The notes beneath the pieces are model-generated. The model saw only the letters and a list, made by a program, of their open reading frames with translations. It ran no database searches and was not told the origin of the DNA. Shown here in pieces: positions 53,934 to 61,213 of a DNA stretch of 61,213 bases. The first letter of the stretch is position 1. Every line of letters begins with the position of its first letter. Both the position numbers and the translations under genes were made by a program. Source of the stretch: Flavobacteriales bacterium (GTDB lineage: Bacteria > Bacteroidota > Bacteroidia > NS11-12g > UBA955); assembly GCA_002737705.1 (NCBI GenBank), contig NSIM01000010.1, forward strand, positions 1 to 61,213, given 5' to 3'.

Positions 53934-54965
53934 ATGGATAGACATGCTATTTTTATTACAGGAGCCACTGGGTTTTTGGGTGCGCATGTTTGTTGTTTGT
54001 TGTTAAAACAGGGTTGTAGGGTCACTGCTTTGAGCCGCCATGAAGGACCCTTTACCTTGTTTGATTCAATACATTCTTTTTACCAATTGCCTGCCGCATA
54101 CCAGCCCAACTGGGTTGTAGGGGATTTGCTTGACATGGAAAGTTTGTTGGACCATGTCATTGGTGTTGAGTGTGTTTTTCATTGTGCGGGAAAAATTTCT
54201 TTTGCCAAAAAAGATGTGTTTAATCTCATACGAATTAATGTTTTGGGTTCACGAAACATTGTAAACGCATGTCTCTTTAATGGGGTGAAAAAAATTGTTC
54301 ATGTTAGCTCCATTGCTTCGCTCGGGGGGGTCCATAATGGGGGTGTTATCACAGAAGATTCTGATTGGGATGATGGAAAATTTAATAGCAACTACGCCAA
54401 AAGCAAATACCTTTCTGAACAAGAAATGTGGCGTGGAAAAGTGGAGGGTTTGGATGTTGGAATTGTTAACCCGGGCATAATTTTGGGCTTGGGGGATGGC
54501 AAAACTGGGTCTAATCAACTGTATACCATAATCCACAAACAATTTCCCTTTTATGCTATGGGGGGATCTGGTTTTGTGGGTGTTGAGGACGTTGCAAAAC
54601 ACATGCTGCTTGTCTATGAAAAAGGTCTGTGGGGGAAACGTCATATTTGTGTTTCTGAAAACTTGTCCTACAAACAATTGTTTGAACAATTGGCTGAAAC
54701 AATGGGTAAAAAACCACCCCATATTGCACTCAAAGGTCCCCTACTTTCGGTTTTGTTTCGGCTATCACAACTCTGTGAACTTTTGCATATTCCATTCCCA
54801 ATACCCAGTGAGAATATATTGGGTTCCTCTGCTACCGCGGTCTATAAAACCATTAACGAAAATTCTCTACACGAGTTTCACTATACCCCCATTCGGTCTG
54901 TGAATTATTATGCATTGCTCGCCCTGGGTTTGCTAAACAAAGAAACAAGCATGCAACACAATTAA
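53934..54965 (+). CDS. NAD-dependent epimerase/dehydratase family protein
   Basis: About 343 residues from ATG 53934 (MDRHAIFITGATGFLGAHV); an earlier start at 53856 overlaps aroQ and the promoter. NAD motif ITGATGFLGAH (about 8-18), HCAGKISF, VHVSSIASLG (Ser) and SNYAKSKYLSEQE (Tyr-x3-Lys, about 148-160) mark an extended SDR, close in pattern to dihydroflavonol-reductase-like proteins. Substrate unknown. 14 bp before purQ, which has its own element. Confidence 0.88.
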   Translation: MDRHAIFITGATGFLGAHVCCLLLKQGCRVTALSRHEGPFTLFDSIHSFYQLPAAYQPNWVVGDLLDMESLLDHVIGVECVFHCAGKISFAKKDVFNLIRINVLGSRNIVNACLFNGVKKIVHVSSIASLGGVHNGGVITEDSDWDDGKFNSNYAKSKYLSEQEMWRGKVEGLDVGIVNPGIILGLGDGKTGSNQLYTIIHKQFPFYAMGGSGFVGVEDVAKHMLLVYEKGLWGKRHICVSENLSYKQLFEQLAETMGKKPPHIALKGPLLSVLFRLSQLCELLHIPFPIPSENILGSSATAVYKTINENSLHEFHYTPIRSVNYYALLALGLLNKETSMQHN

Positions 54966-54967
54966 TC

Positions 54968-54975
54968 TACCTTTG
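54968..54975 (+). promoter_or_regulatory. TAnnTTTG element before purQ
   Basis: TACCTTTG, then TGAG, then the purQ ATG (54980): a 4-nt gap, which suggests a leaderless message. No -33 TTG at 17-23 nt. Confidence 0.5.
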
Positions 54976-54979
54976 TGAG

Positions 54980-55669
54980 ATGGTTAAAATAGGTGTTGTT
55001 ATTTTCCCAGGATCAAATTGTGATGCCGACCTAATTAAGGTTTTGCAAACCCGCTCACCCAATCCTATTGTGCGCCTGTGGCACAAGGAAACTGATCTGC
55101 AGTCGTGTTCGCACTTGTTTTTGCCGGGGGGCTTTTCTTATGGTGATTATTTGCGTAGTGGTGCAATTGCAAAACTTTCTCCCATTATGCAAACCATTAA
55201 AACCCATGCTGAAAACGGAGGTTTTGTAATGGGGATCTGCAATGGTTTCCAGATTTTGTGCGAAAGCGGATTGCTTCCTGGGGCTTTGTTGCGAAATATA
55301 AATATGCGGTTTGTGTGTAAAAATATTTATTTGGTGCCTGGAAATGAACCTTTGAACCCCGCTAGCAATATAGACCAAACACCTGTTTTGTGTGTTCCAA
55401 TTGCCCATGGTGAAGGACGTTATTTTTGTGACAATAAAACCCTGTCACAATTAGAAGAAAATCAACAAGTGTTGTATCGGTATTCTAATAAATTGGGTGC
55501 TGTTTCAATGGACTACAACCCCAATGGTTCGTTAAACAATATTGCGGGTGTTTGCAATTCTAGAAAAAATGTTTTTGGTATGATGCCCCATCCAGAGCGT
55601 TGCGCCACAAATTATCTTCTTAATCTCGACGGACTAAAAATATTTAACGCTGTTTTTGGGGGGGGTTGA
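54980..55669 (+). CDS. purQ: FGAM synthase glutaminase subunit PurQ
   Basis: 229 residues. IGVVIFPGSNCDADL (about 4-18), FLPGGFSYGDYLRSGAIA (about 49-66), the catalytic Cys in GICNGFQILCESG (about 88-100) and HPERC near the end (MMPHPERCATN) show a class I glutamine amidotransferase of PurSLQ. Gives ammonia to PurL. It pairs functionally with purS at 27.9 kb. The closing codons are a run of Gly (GGG) in a G-rich tract. Confidence 0.95.
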   Translation: MVKIGVVIFPGSNCDADLIKVLQTRSPNPIVRLWHKETDLQSCSHLFLPGGFSYGDYLRSGAIAKLSPIMQTIKTHAENGGFVMGICNGFQILCESGLLPGALLRNINMRFVCKNIYLVPGNEPLNPASNIDQTPVLCVPIAHGEGRYFCDNKTLSQLEENQQVLYRYSNKLGAVSMDYNPNGSLNNIAGVCNSRKNVFGMMPHPERCATNYLLNLDGLKIFNAVFGGG

Positions 55670-56074
55670 CGTCTATTGTGTGTAGTGTTTTAAAATTGTA
55701 TTACAAAAATTAATCCCCCATGAAAACACAGGCAAAAAATATCACGGGTAAGGGTTTGGGAACAAAACAAATATCCACCCCAAAACAACGAACCGATAGG
55801 GGTTTTTATCAATCTGCCGCTGGTGTTTAAGGTCATTTACTTCCTTTGATTAATTGCTTATCTCCAGCTGTCAAAAACGGCTTCGTCCTCAAAGGATAAA
55901 CCAAAACCCATATCTGTCTCTTCACAATAACCACAATTTAATTGCCTGCCTTCTCAGTGATTTGCGACCAACCCAACTCGCTTATATTATTAAGATATTA
56001 AAACATTGAGACTACTCGAATATGCTCGGTTTTATTGGGTTTTTCCCAAAATTAAAGGGTTGTTTTTTGAGGGC
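55670..56074. other. 405-bp spacer, possible eroded reading frame
   Basis: Between purQ and the end of prfA. No intact gene. On the minus strand a frame reads GRQLNCGYCEETDMGFGLSF then EDEAVFDSW (about 55860-55960) with stops on both sides, which has a gene-like composition but no identity I can give. No hairpin with T-run found. Confidence 0.4.
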
Positions 56075-57145
56075 TTATGTTTGACTTTCTTTTAACCTTT
56101 CTGCATTTTCTGCCACCTGAAGCGCGTTTAATATTTCTTGAATATCGCCATTCACAATTGCTGATAAATTGTACAGTGTTAGACCAATTCTATGGTCTGT
56201 TACACGGCCTTGGGAATAATTATAGGTTCTAACCTTAGCACTTCGATCTCCGGTGCTTACAAGGGTTTTTCTCCGCGAGGATATCGCTTCGATGTGTTTT
56301 TTGTATTCGATTTCGTATAATTTTGTGGCCAACATCTTCATGGCTTTTTCTCGGTTTCCCAGTTGGTTTCTCTCGGTTTGACACACCACCACCAATCCTG
56401 ATGGAATATGTGTTAATTGAACCTTTGTCTCGACTTTATTTACATTTTGGCCACCTGCGCCCCCACTTCTACTTGTTTCCATTTTGACATCAGCTGGATT
56501 TAGTTGAACATCAACCTCTTCAGCTTCTGGCATCACAACCACACTAACCGCCGATGTGTGAACCCTACCTTGACTCTCTGTTGCGGGAACCCTTTGCACC
56601 CGGTGAACCCCACTCTCGTATTTTAGTATTCCATAGGATCCCATTTGGGGTATTTCAAATATTATTTTGCTATATCCTCCTGCCGTTCCCTCAGTTTCGT
56701 CTACAACGCCCATTTTCCAACCAACACGATCACAATATCGTTGATACATTCTAAACAAATCGCCCGCAAAAATTCCAGCTTCATCCCCCCCTGTTCCCGC
56801 CCTTATTTCAACAACCGCCGGTTTTGCATCCTCTAAGTCTTTGGGTAATAATTGAAGACGTATTGTGTTTTCAAGTTGGAGTTTCATTGGTTCGAGTGCC
56901 ACCAACTCGTCTTTTGCCATATCGCGCAATTCTTTGTCTTTCTCGTTAGTTAGGATTTCCCTTGCTTCATTGATTCTAGCACTCCAATTCTTATATTCAA
57001 AATAAGACCCTACAAGGTCTTCTAAATCTCGATACTCTTTGTTGAGTTTGGTAAAACGGGTAATGTCTTGCGCAATTTCTGGGCTACTCAACAACAATTC
57101 AATCTCTTTAAAATGAGCGTAAACAGCTTCTAGTTTTTCCAACAT
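56075..57145 (-). CDS. prfA: Peptide chain release factor 1
   Basis: About 356 residues from ATG 57145 ([16 protein letters not shown]). The stop-codon reading motif P-A-T is in [16 protein letters not shown] and the peptidyl-release motif GGQ in [15 protein letters not shown]. Releases peptides at UAA and UAG. TATCTTTG (57161-57154) lies 8 nt before ATG. A 197-bp spacer precedes it. Complete and typical. Confidence 0.97.
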   Translation of the reverse strand: MLEKLEAVYAHFKEIELLLSSPEIAQDITRFTKLNKEYRDLEDLVGSYFEYKNWSARINEAREILTNEKDKELRDMAKDELVALEPMKLQLENTIRLQLLPKDLEDAKPAVVEIRAGTGGDEAGIFAGDLFRMYQRYCDRVGWKMGVVDETEGTAGGYSKIIFEIPQMGSYGILKYESGVHRVQRVPATESQGRVHTSAVSVVVMPEAEEVDVQLNPADVKMETSRSGGAGGQNVNKVETKVQLTHIPSGLVVVCQTERNQLGNREKAMKMLATKLYEIEYKKHIEAISSRRKTLVSTGDRSAKVRTYNYSQGRVTDHRIGLTLYNLSAIVNGDIQEILNALQVAENAERLKESQT

Positions 57146-57363
57146 GTGTAATACAAAGATACCCATTCAATCCAAATGAATGTTCACCCCAAAAGTTAGG
57201 ATAAACAAAAGGGTTTGTAGGTATTATAATTGTAACTGTTTGTGATTAAGTGAGGGCGTGGCTTTGTTGGATGAAATGCAGGCGTTTTGGCTTTTAAACA
57301 ATGATTCCGTTTTGATCAAAATTTTTGAGGTGGTGTTTTAAGGCCCTGTTTTTGGGGGTTTGG

Positions 57364-58158
57364 TTATGGGTTTTCGTTTGGCCAGGGTTTTAATTCAACC
57401 GTATTCCCATCAAAAACCGCATATTGTTGCGTGTTTAACCAATCGCCAAGATTAATATAGGTTGCACCTCCCTGCAATTTTATGTTTAACACTAAATGGC
57501 GATGGCCAAAAATGTAGAAATCGGGAACCAAAACCTTGTTGTCTTTTGTATGGTTAAGAATTTGTTGTTCGTGGTGTTTTTGCGCAAATTGTGTTAAAAA
57601 TTCTTTGTTGTCACCCAAATAATTGTCTCCCTTGTGGCGTTTTTGAGAATGGCGACTATTTTTGCTTAAAAATTGAGCGACTATCACGCCAATATCTGGA
57701 TGCAACCAACGAAAAAGATATTTTGCAGGCGCAAACAAAAAAACCTTTTTTAGCAGCCTATAAAACAACTCACCACTACCCAATCCATCACCATGGTGAA
57801 GATAAAAAACCTTGTCCATGTGCCTAAGTTCTGTGGCTTGGTGACATATTTTCACACCACATTCTTTTACCAAATAATCCAAATACCATAAATCGTGATT
57901 GCCCGGAAAAACACACACTTCCACACCTTTTTCTGTAATATTGGCAATACAAGCCAACATTCTTACAAACCCCTTGGGAACCACTTTTTTATACTCAAAC
58001 CAAAAATCGAATATGTCTCCCAACAAAAAAATCGTATGCGCATCTTTGGCTGCATGATTTAACCAAGCTACAACACTTTTTTCTCTTACAATAGAAATTT
58101 TTTCTGTTGGAAAACCCAAATGAAAATCGCTGGTGAAATAGAGTTTCTTTTTTTCCAA
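57364..58158 (-). CDS. lpxH: UDP-2,3-diacylglucosamine diphosphatase LpxH
   Basis: 264 residues of the calcineurin-like metallophosphatase fold: FTSDFHLGFP (about 8-17), FLLGDIFDFWFEYK, FPGNHDLWYLDYL (about 84-96), YLHHGDGLG (about 118-126) and IFGHRHLVLN (about 217-226). Makes lipid X for lipid A. The start is TTG at 58158 (MEKKKLYFTSD), 11 bp after pheS. Within this gene the strand composition flips from G-rich (low coordinates) to C-rich on the plus strand. Confidence 0.92.
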   Translation of the reverse strand: MEKKKLYFTSDFHLGFPTEKISIVREKSVVAWLNHAAKDAHTIFLLGDIFDFWFEYKKVVPKGFVRMLACIANITEKGVEVCVFPGNHDLWYLDYLVKECGVKICHQATELRHMDKVFYLHHGDGLGSGELFYRLLKKVFLFAPAKYLFRWLHPDIGVIVAQFLSKNSRHSQKRHKGDNYLGDNKEFLTQFAQKHHEQQILNHTKDNKVLVPDFYIFGHRHLVLNIKLQGGATYINLGDWLNTQQYAVFDGNTVELKPWPNENP

Positions 58159-58169
58159 AACATTTATTA

Positions 58170-59174
58170 TTAAACGCCAGTGAATTGGGATAACAAACGA
58201 ATGTCGTTTATAAACAAATCTCGAATATCGCTTATTTTATATTTTAACATGGTCATTCTGTCGAGTCCCATGCCGAAAGCAAAACCATTGTAAATTGTGG
58301 AATCAATATTGCAAGCCTCTAAAACGTTAGGATGAACCATACCACAACCCAAAACCTCTAACCACCCCGTCCCTTTCGTAAGTCTTTTATTTTCTTCGGT
58401 ATCTATTCCCGCCCATATATCCATTTCTGCACTGGGTTCTGTAAAAGGAAAATAACTTGCCCTAAATCTGACCTTTATACCCTCTCCAAAAAATTGTTGT
58501 ACAAAATAAAATAGGGTTTGTTTTAAATCTGAAAATGTTACATTTTTGTCTATATACAATCCCTCTAATTGGTGAAAAAAACAATTGCTTCTGGCACTAA
58601 TATCTTCATTTCTATATACTCTACCCGGCATTATTATTCTCAACGGTAATACCCCTTTTTTCATTTCTCTAATTTGAACTGAGCTTGTATGGGTTCTTAA
58701 TAGGTTTGTACCAATAAAAAAAGTATCCTGCATATCCCTAGCGGGGTGATCTTCTTTGAAATTAAGTGCTGCAAAATTATGATGATCATCTTCTATCTCT
58801 ACTGCTTCTGCAAAATCAAAACCCAAAGACAAAAAAACGCTCAATACTTTTTCTTCAACTATTCGTATTGGGTGTATTGCTCCAGGTGTGTTTTGATACG
58901 TTGGGAATAACGTGTTTTTCTCTATCTGTTTTTGTGGAGTTTTATTGTTGTTCTTGTTGTTGTATTTTTCTAGTGTTATATTTTTTAACTCATTTAACAT
59001 CTCCCCATATTTTTTTTTATCTCCTACTGGCAGTGTTTTAAAATATTCAAACAATAGTAGCATTTCACCTTTTTTTGATAAAAAATCCAATCGAAATTTT
59101 TCTAACGTGTTGCCTTCCTCGTTGAAAACAAAATTTAATACATTTTTCTCGCATTGTTTTATTTTATCAAACAT
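58170..59174 (-). CDS. pheS: Phenylalanyl-tRNA synthetase alpha subunit
   Basis: 334 residues. N-terminal helical arm, then an Asn/Lys-rich linker (KYNNKNNNKTPQK, about 70-82), and the class II core with HPARDMQDTFF (about 141-151), PGRVYRNEDISARSN..FHQLEG (motif 2, about 182-205), EVLGCGMVHP and NGFAFGMGLDRMTML (motif 3, about 298-312). Charges tRNA-Phe with PheT, not in the window. Promoter overlaps the start closely. lpxH follows by 11 bp. Confidence 0.96.
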   Translation of the reverse strand: MFDKIKQCEKNVLNFVFNEEGNTLEKFRLDFLSKKGEMLLLFEYFKTLPVGDKKKYGEMLNELKNITLEKYNNKNNNKTPQKQIEKNTLFPTYQNTPGAIHPIRIVEEKVLSVFLSLGFDFAEAVEIEDDHHNFAALNFKEDHPARDMQDTFFIGTNLLRTHTSSVQIREMKKGVLPLRIIMPGRVYRNEDISARSNCFFHQLEGLYIDKNVTFSDLKQTLFYFVQQFFGEGIKVRFRASYFPFTEPSAEMDIWAGIDTEENKRLTKGTGWLEVLGCGMVHPNVLEACNIDSTIYNGFAFGMGLDRMTMLKYKISDIRDLFINDIRLLSQFTGV

Positions 59175-59178
59175 TATA

Positions 59179-59209
59179 CAAAACTACTCTATGGGTTTGT
59201 ATTACCCAA
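59179..59209 (-). promoter_or_regulatory. Promoter of pheS
   Basis: On the minus strand: TTG (59209-59207), 20 nt, TAGTTTTG (59186-59179), then TATA and ATG at 59174. Both halves match at the best spacing, and the 4-nt gap to the start suggests a leaderless transcript. Confidence 0.7.
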
Positions 59210-59506
59210 TATAGATTTACCCAACAAAATTGTATTTTGAAACAATCTAGTAATAACACTTTATAATTATTAAATATAATATGTATTATATAATATAGCT
59301 GTGTGGAAACCTTGATAAGTGTTAAAAACAAGAATTTTTTTTATGTAGGTTAAAAACAAACACTTGATTGTCAAATGGTTACTATTTTTTTTATACTATG
59401 ATAAAACAAAAAAAGAATACCCTTTATTAACGTTATATGAAGAAAAGAAAGGTAATAAAAACCCAATTTTCCACAGCATGTGATGTTTGGTCAGTAACAC
59501 AAAAAC
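59210..59506. other. AT-rich spacer between pheS and Ig-like gene
   Basis: About 300 bp, very AT-rich with runs such as TATTATATAATATAG (59284-59298). It holds one perfect DnaA-box-type nonamer TTTTCCACA (59468-59476, consensus TTWTNCACA) and a reverse one-mismatch copy at 59301-59309. No gene seen. Candidate replication-linked or regulatory segment. Confidence 0.4.
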
Positions 59507-59522
59507 CGTTTCACGTGAAACA
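59507..59522. promoter_or_regulatory. parS-like palindrome
   Basis: CGTTTCACGTGAAACA: 15 of 16 bases match the Bacillus-type parS TGTTTCACGTGAAACA and the inner 14 bases (59508-59521) are a perfect palindrome. parS is bound by ParB in chromosome segregation. It lies 5 bp past the stop of the Ig-like gene. Confidence 0.65.
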
Positions 59523-59526
59523 TTGA

Positions 59527-61086
59527 TTAATTGGATATTATACCTTTATTATACATATCCATTGTTGGAAGTATAAGTGTGTTTTGAAGCTTTAAACTCA
59601 CCCTCACCTGCTTTTGTTGCACATGAAAGGATTCAGGATCAGTTAGGGGTTTGTTGTTTTTAAAATCATAAGCATCCAATGTTGTAACAGAAAAATTTTC
59701 TTTAGGGACTGTGTTGTTTATCCAACTATAAAAAAAATATTCCCCCTCAGGTGCCAACAATTGGAGTGTACCCGCCTTGGATTTTTTGCTTACCAAATCG
59801 AGTTGTTGGGGTTCTACGTAACCCACAAATGAAATCCCCGCCCCAAACAACCTAAAAAAAACGCCCACCTCACAGGGGTTTTCCAATTGTAAAAAACCCA
59901 AATCTTGCACCCTTTCCTTGTCCGGACGTAGAACAGGTTTTCCCATCATTAATACGGGTATACAATTAACACCAACCAAATGGGAGTCTGTGCTTCCATG
60001 GGTATCACCCGTAGCAGACGAATACTGACCCCAAAATAGTTCATTTAAAAAACTTTTCTTATGGCCACCAACCAATGAGTCGCCCCCCCACCAATCAACA
60101 CCCAAACCATTGTTTGTGGGTGAATAATAAAGTGTATCAGAAGGGCTTGTTTTTATGTGACGGTAAACAATATTGCTACCATTAAAACGTCTGGTCAAGT
60201 TGTTCTTAAGCATAAAAAAAGTATCTATTTTCAATAGGTTTTTTACATGTTTAAAGAGCGATTTTTTGACCAACAATGTGTCTTTCCACCATGTCAAATC
60301 TTCCACCAGATCAATCCATTTATAAAACAATGAAACACCGACAACCATTGCGTTACCCAAACTGTCAATATAGGCGGTTTTATAAGCTTTATTCGTAGGG
60401 TAAAGGCTTGTAACAATTGTGTCTTTGGTGTTGACGTTGCTGTAGAACACCAAATAGGATTCGTTGTCATTGACCAAAAAATTGTTGTTGTCGTTTTTTA
60501 TAATACTTGTATAAAAAGGGCCAGAACCCATACCCGAAAAATGGTAAATATTGTTTGGTAAAACCTCGGGCAAGTATATTTTGCCTTCTTGGTTTATAAA
60601 ACAACTATGGGTGTTTTTTTCACCAGCAATCGTCAAAACGCGAATAAAAATTTCTCCAGAATCTTTGCCCATTAAAAGTGGTGGGCAAGCGATGGGATTG
60701 CCTTCATTTAAATCTTTAACAAAAGCGTTAAGATAGACAGTTTCAATGTGTTTAGGGAGGGTAAGGGTGAGGGTGTTTCTATAAATATTTTTTTTGATTT
60801 CGTTTGTGTCACTTGTTGGGTTTTTGTTTAAAATAATGGGAGAGGCCAACACCTTAGCATTGGCTTGAATGTTTTCATTAAACACGAGGCGAATCTTGGT
60901 TTTACCTTTTATGGGAGTGTTTTCTATTGACATCAATTGCGGTGCAGAAGTGTCTTTTTCTCCACCTTGAGGTTGAACCGGGTTTGCGCACCCCACAAAC
61001 ACTCCACCCAAACCCAAACACACCACCCCCCACAATACCGCTATATGCACCACGCCACATTCTTCATACCAAGCACCACGTTTCAT
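59527..61086 (-). CDS. Ig-like (SbsA/Big_5 type) domain lipoprotein
   Basis: About 519 residues from ATG 61086; the frame is open to 61206 but that part is a repeat tract. A lipoprotein signal (HIAVLWGVVCLGLGGVFVGC) is followed by ANPVQPQGGEKDTSAPQLM and TKIRLVFNENIQ, the pattern of Bacteroidota lipoproteins with an N-terminal SbsA-like Ig domain. The remaining 400 residues are Asn/Lys-rich with no further domain I know. A GTG at 61053 would give a shorter N-terminus. Function unknown; likely surface-exposed. Confidence 0.7.
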   Translation of the reverse strand: MKRGAWYEECGVVHIAVLWGVVCLGLGGVFVGCANPVQPQGGEKDTSAPQLMSIENTPIKGKTKIRLVFNENIQANAKVLASPIILNKNPTSDTNEIKKNIYRNTLTLTLPKHIETVYLNAFVKDLNEGNPIACPPLLMGKDSGEIFIRVLTIAGEKNTHSCFINQEGKIYLPEVLPNNIYHFSGMGSGPFYTSIIKNDNNNFLVNDNESYLVFYSNVNTKDTIVTSLYPTNKAYKTAYIDSLGNAMVVGVSLFYKWIDLVEDLTWWKDTLLVKKSLFKHVKNLLKIDTFFMLKNNLTRRFNGSNIVYRHIKTSPSDTLYYSPTNNGLGVDWWGGDSLVGGHKKSFLNELFWGQYSSATGDTHGSTDSHLVGVNCIPVLMMGKPVLRPDKERVQDLGFLQLENPCEVGVFFRLFGAGISFVGYVEPQQLDLVSKKSKAGTLQLLAPEGEYFFYSWINNTVPKENFSVTTLDAYDFKNNKPLTDPESFHVQQKQVRVSLKLQNTLILPTMDMYNKGIISN

Positions 61087-61213
61087 GCGAAGCACTGCGC
61101 TACGCCACGCACCACTCTTCATGCCACACACCACGCCATGCCACACACTACTTTTTATACAAAGCACCATGCCACGCCATTTACCATACACCCCGCAACG
61201 CCACACGCCACAC
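61051..61213. repeat. Degenerate 36-bp tandem repeat at the right edge
   Basis: Units of 36 bp at 61051-61086, 61087-61122 and 61123-61158, with a weaker fourth to 61194; units two and three share 25 of 36 bases. Read on the minus strand they give IKSSVW, MKSGAW and MKRGAW at 12-residue intervals. The plus strand is A/C-rich (CCACGCC, CACACACC). It runs past the window edge. Confidence 0.6.

Overview
The window is a chromosomal segment of a member of the Bacteroidota. The evidence is a gliding-motility lipoprotein (GldH), two large secreted proteins with type IX secretion (T9SS) C-terminal sorting domains, a SusC/SusD pair, families typical of the phylum (DUF4270, DUF4286, DUF4403, a stand-alone GT5 N-terminal domain, a long NusB, a Cys-rich RicT), and many copies of the Bacteroidota promoter element TAnnTTTG. 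G+C looks moderately low and Shine-Dalgarno sites are mostly absent. The order cannot be fixed from sequence alone. I see no rRNA, tRNA, CRISPR array, prophage or insertion sequence.

Layout. 1-4.4 kb (minus strand): a partial ComM/YifB ATPase, then a beta-CASP nuclease, LpxK and GldH in one tight cluster. 4.5-8.7 kb: a 1,391-residue secreted alpha/beta-hydrolase with a repetitive beta-rich region and a T9SS tail. 9-14 kb: an HTH protein, PanC, the GT5 domain protein, DUF4270 and DAHP synthase. 14-19.6 kb: surface-sugar genes (GNAT-like protein, polysaccharide deacetylase-like protein, Gmd, GDP-fucose synthase), then GAPDH. 19.6-25 kb: a DUF4403 lipoprotein coupled to a 1,243-residue T9SS protein. 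25-28.2 kb: PyrF, then PurS, DUF4286, MnmH and an SDR in one operon. 28.2-34.4 kb: a lipoprotein, an LD-carboxypeptidase, GtrA, RicT, AsnRS and a TetR regulator. 34.4-38.8 kb: a decayed GAPDH copy, GalE, a WlbB-like acetyltransferase and a phosphate transporter with its PhoU-like partner. 39-44 kb: an acetyl-CoA synthetase relic, a small unknown gene, a strong terminator and the SusD/SusC pair. 44.3-50 kb: acyl-CoA dehydrogenase, IscX, ferredoxin, NusB, CoaE, YajC, DUF1573, enoyl-CoA hydratase and a B12-binding protein. 50-59 kb: ComB, Pth, a LolC/E-type permease, RbfA, AroQ, an epimerase, PurQ, PrfA, LpxH and PheS. The right edge holds an AT-rich spacer with a parS-like palindrome, a divergent Ig-like lipoprotein and a degenerate 36-bp repeat.

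How the genes fit together. LpxK and LpxH belong to lipid A synthesis. Gmd, GDP-fucose synthase, GalE, the WlbB-like enzyme and GtrA supply or move surface sugars. GldH and the two sorted proteins point to T9SS export and gliding. PurS and PurQ are two of the three subunits of the split FGAM synthase, about 27 kb apart. RbfA, Pth, PrfA, NusB, AsnRS, PheS and MnmH serve RNA and translation.

The points most worth a second look are these: TAnnTTTG elements placed exactly 4 nt before the start codon of six genes, which suggests leaderless mRNAs; a sharp reversal of strand composition inside lpxH, of the sign expected at a replication terminus, less than 2 kb from a parS-like site; a permease gene with no usual start codon; and two gene relics in the spacers.
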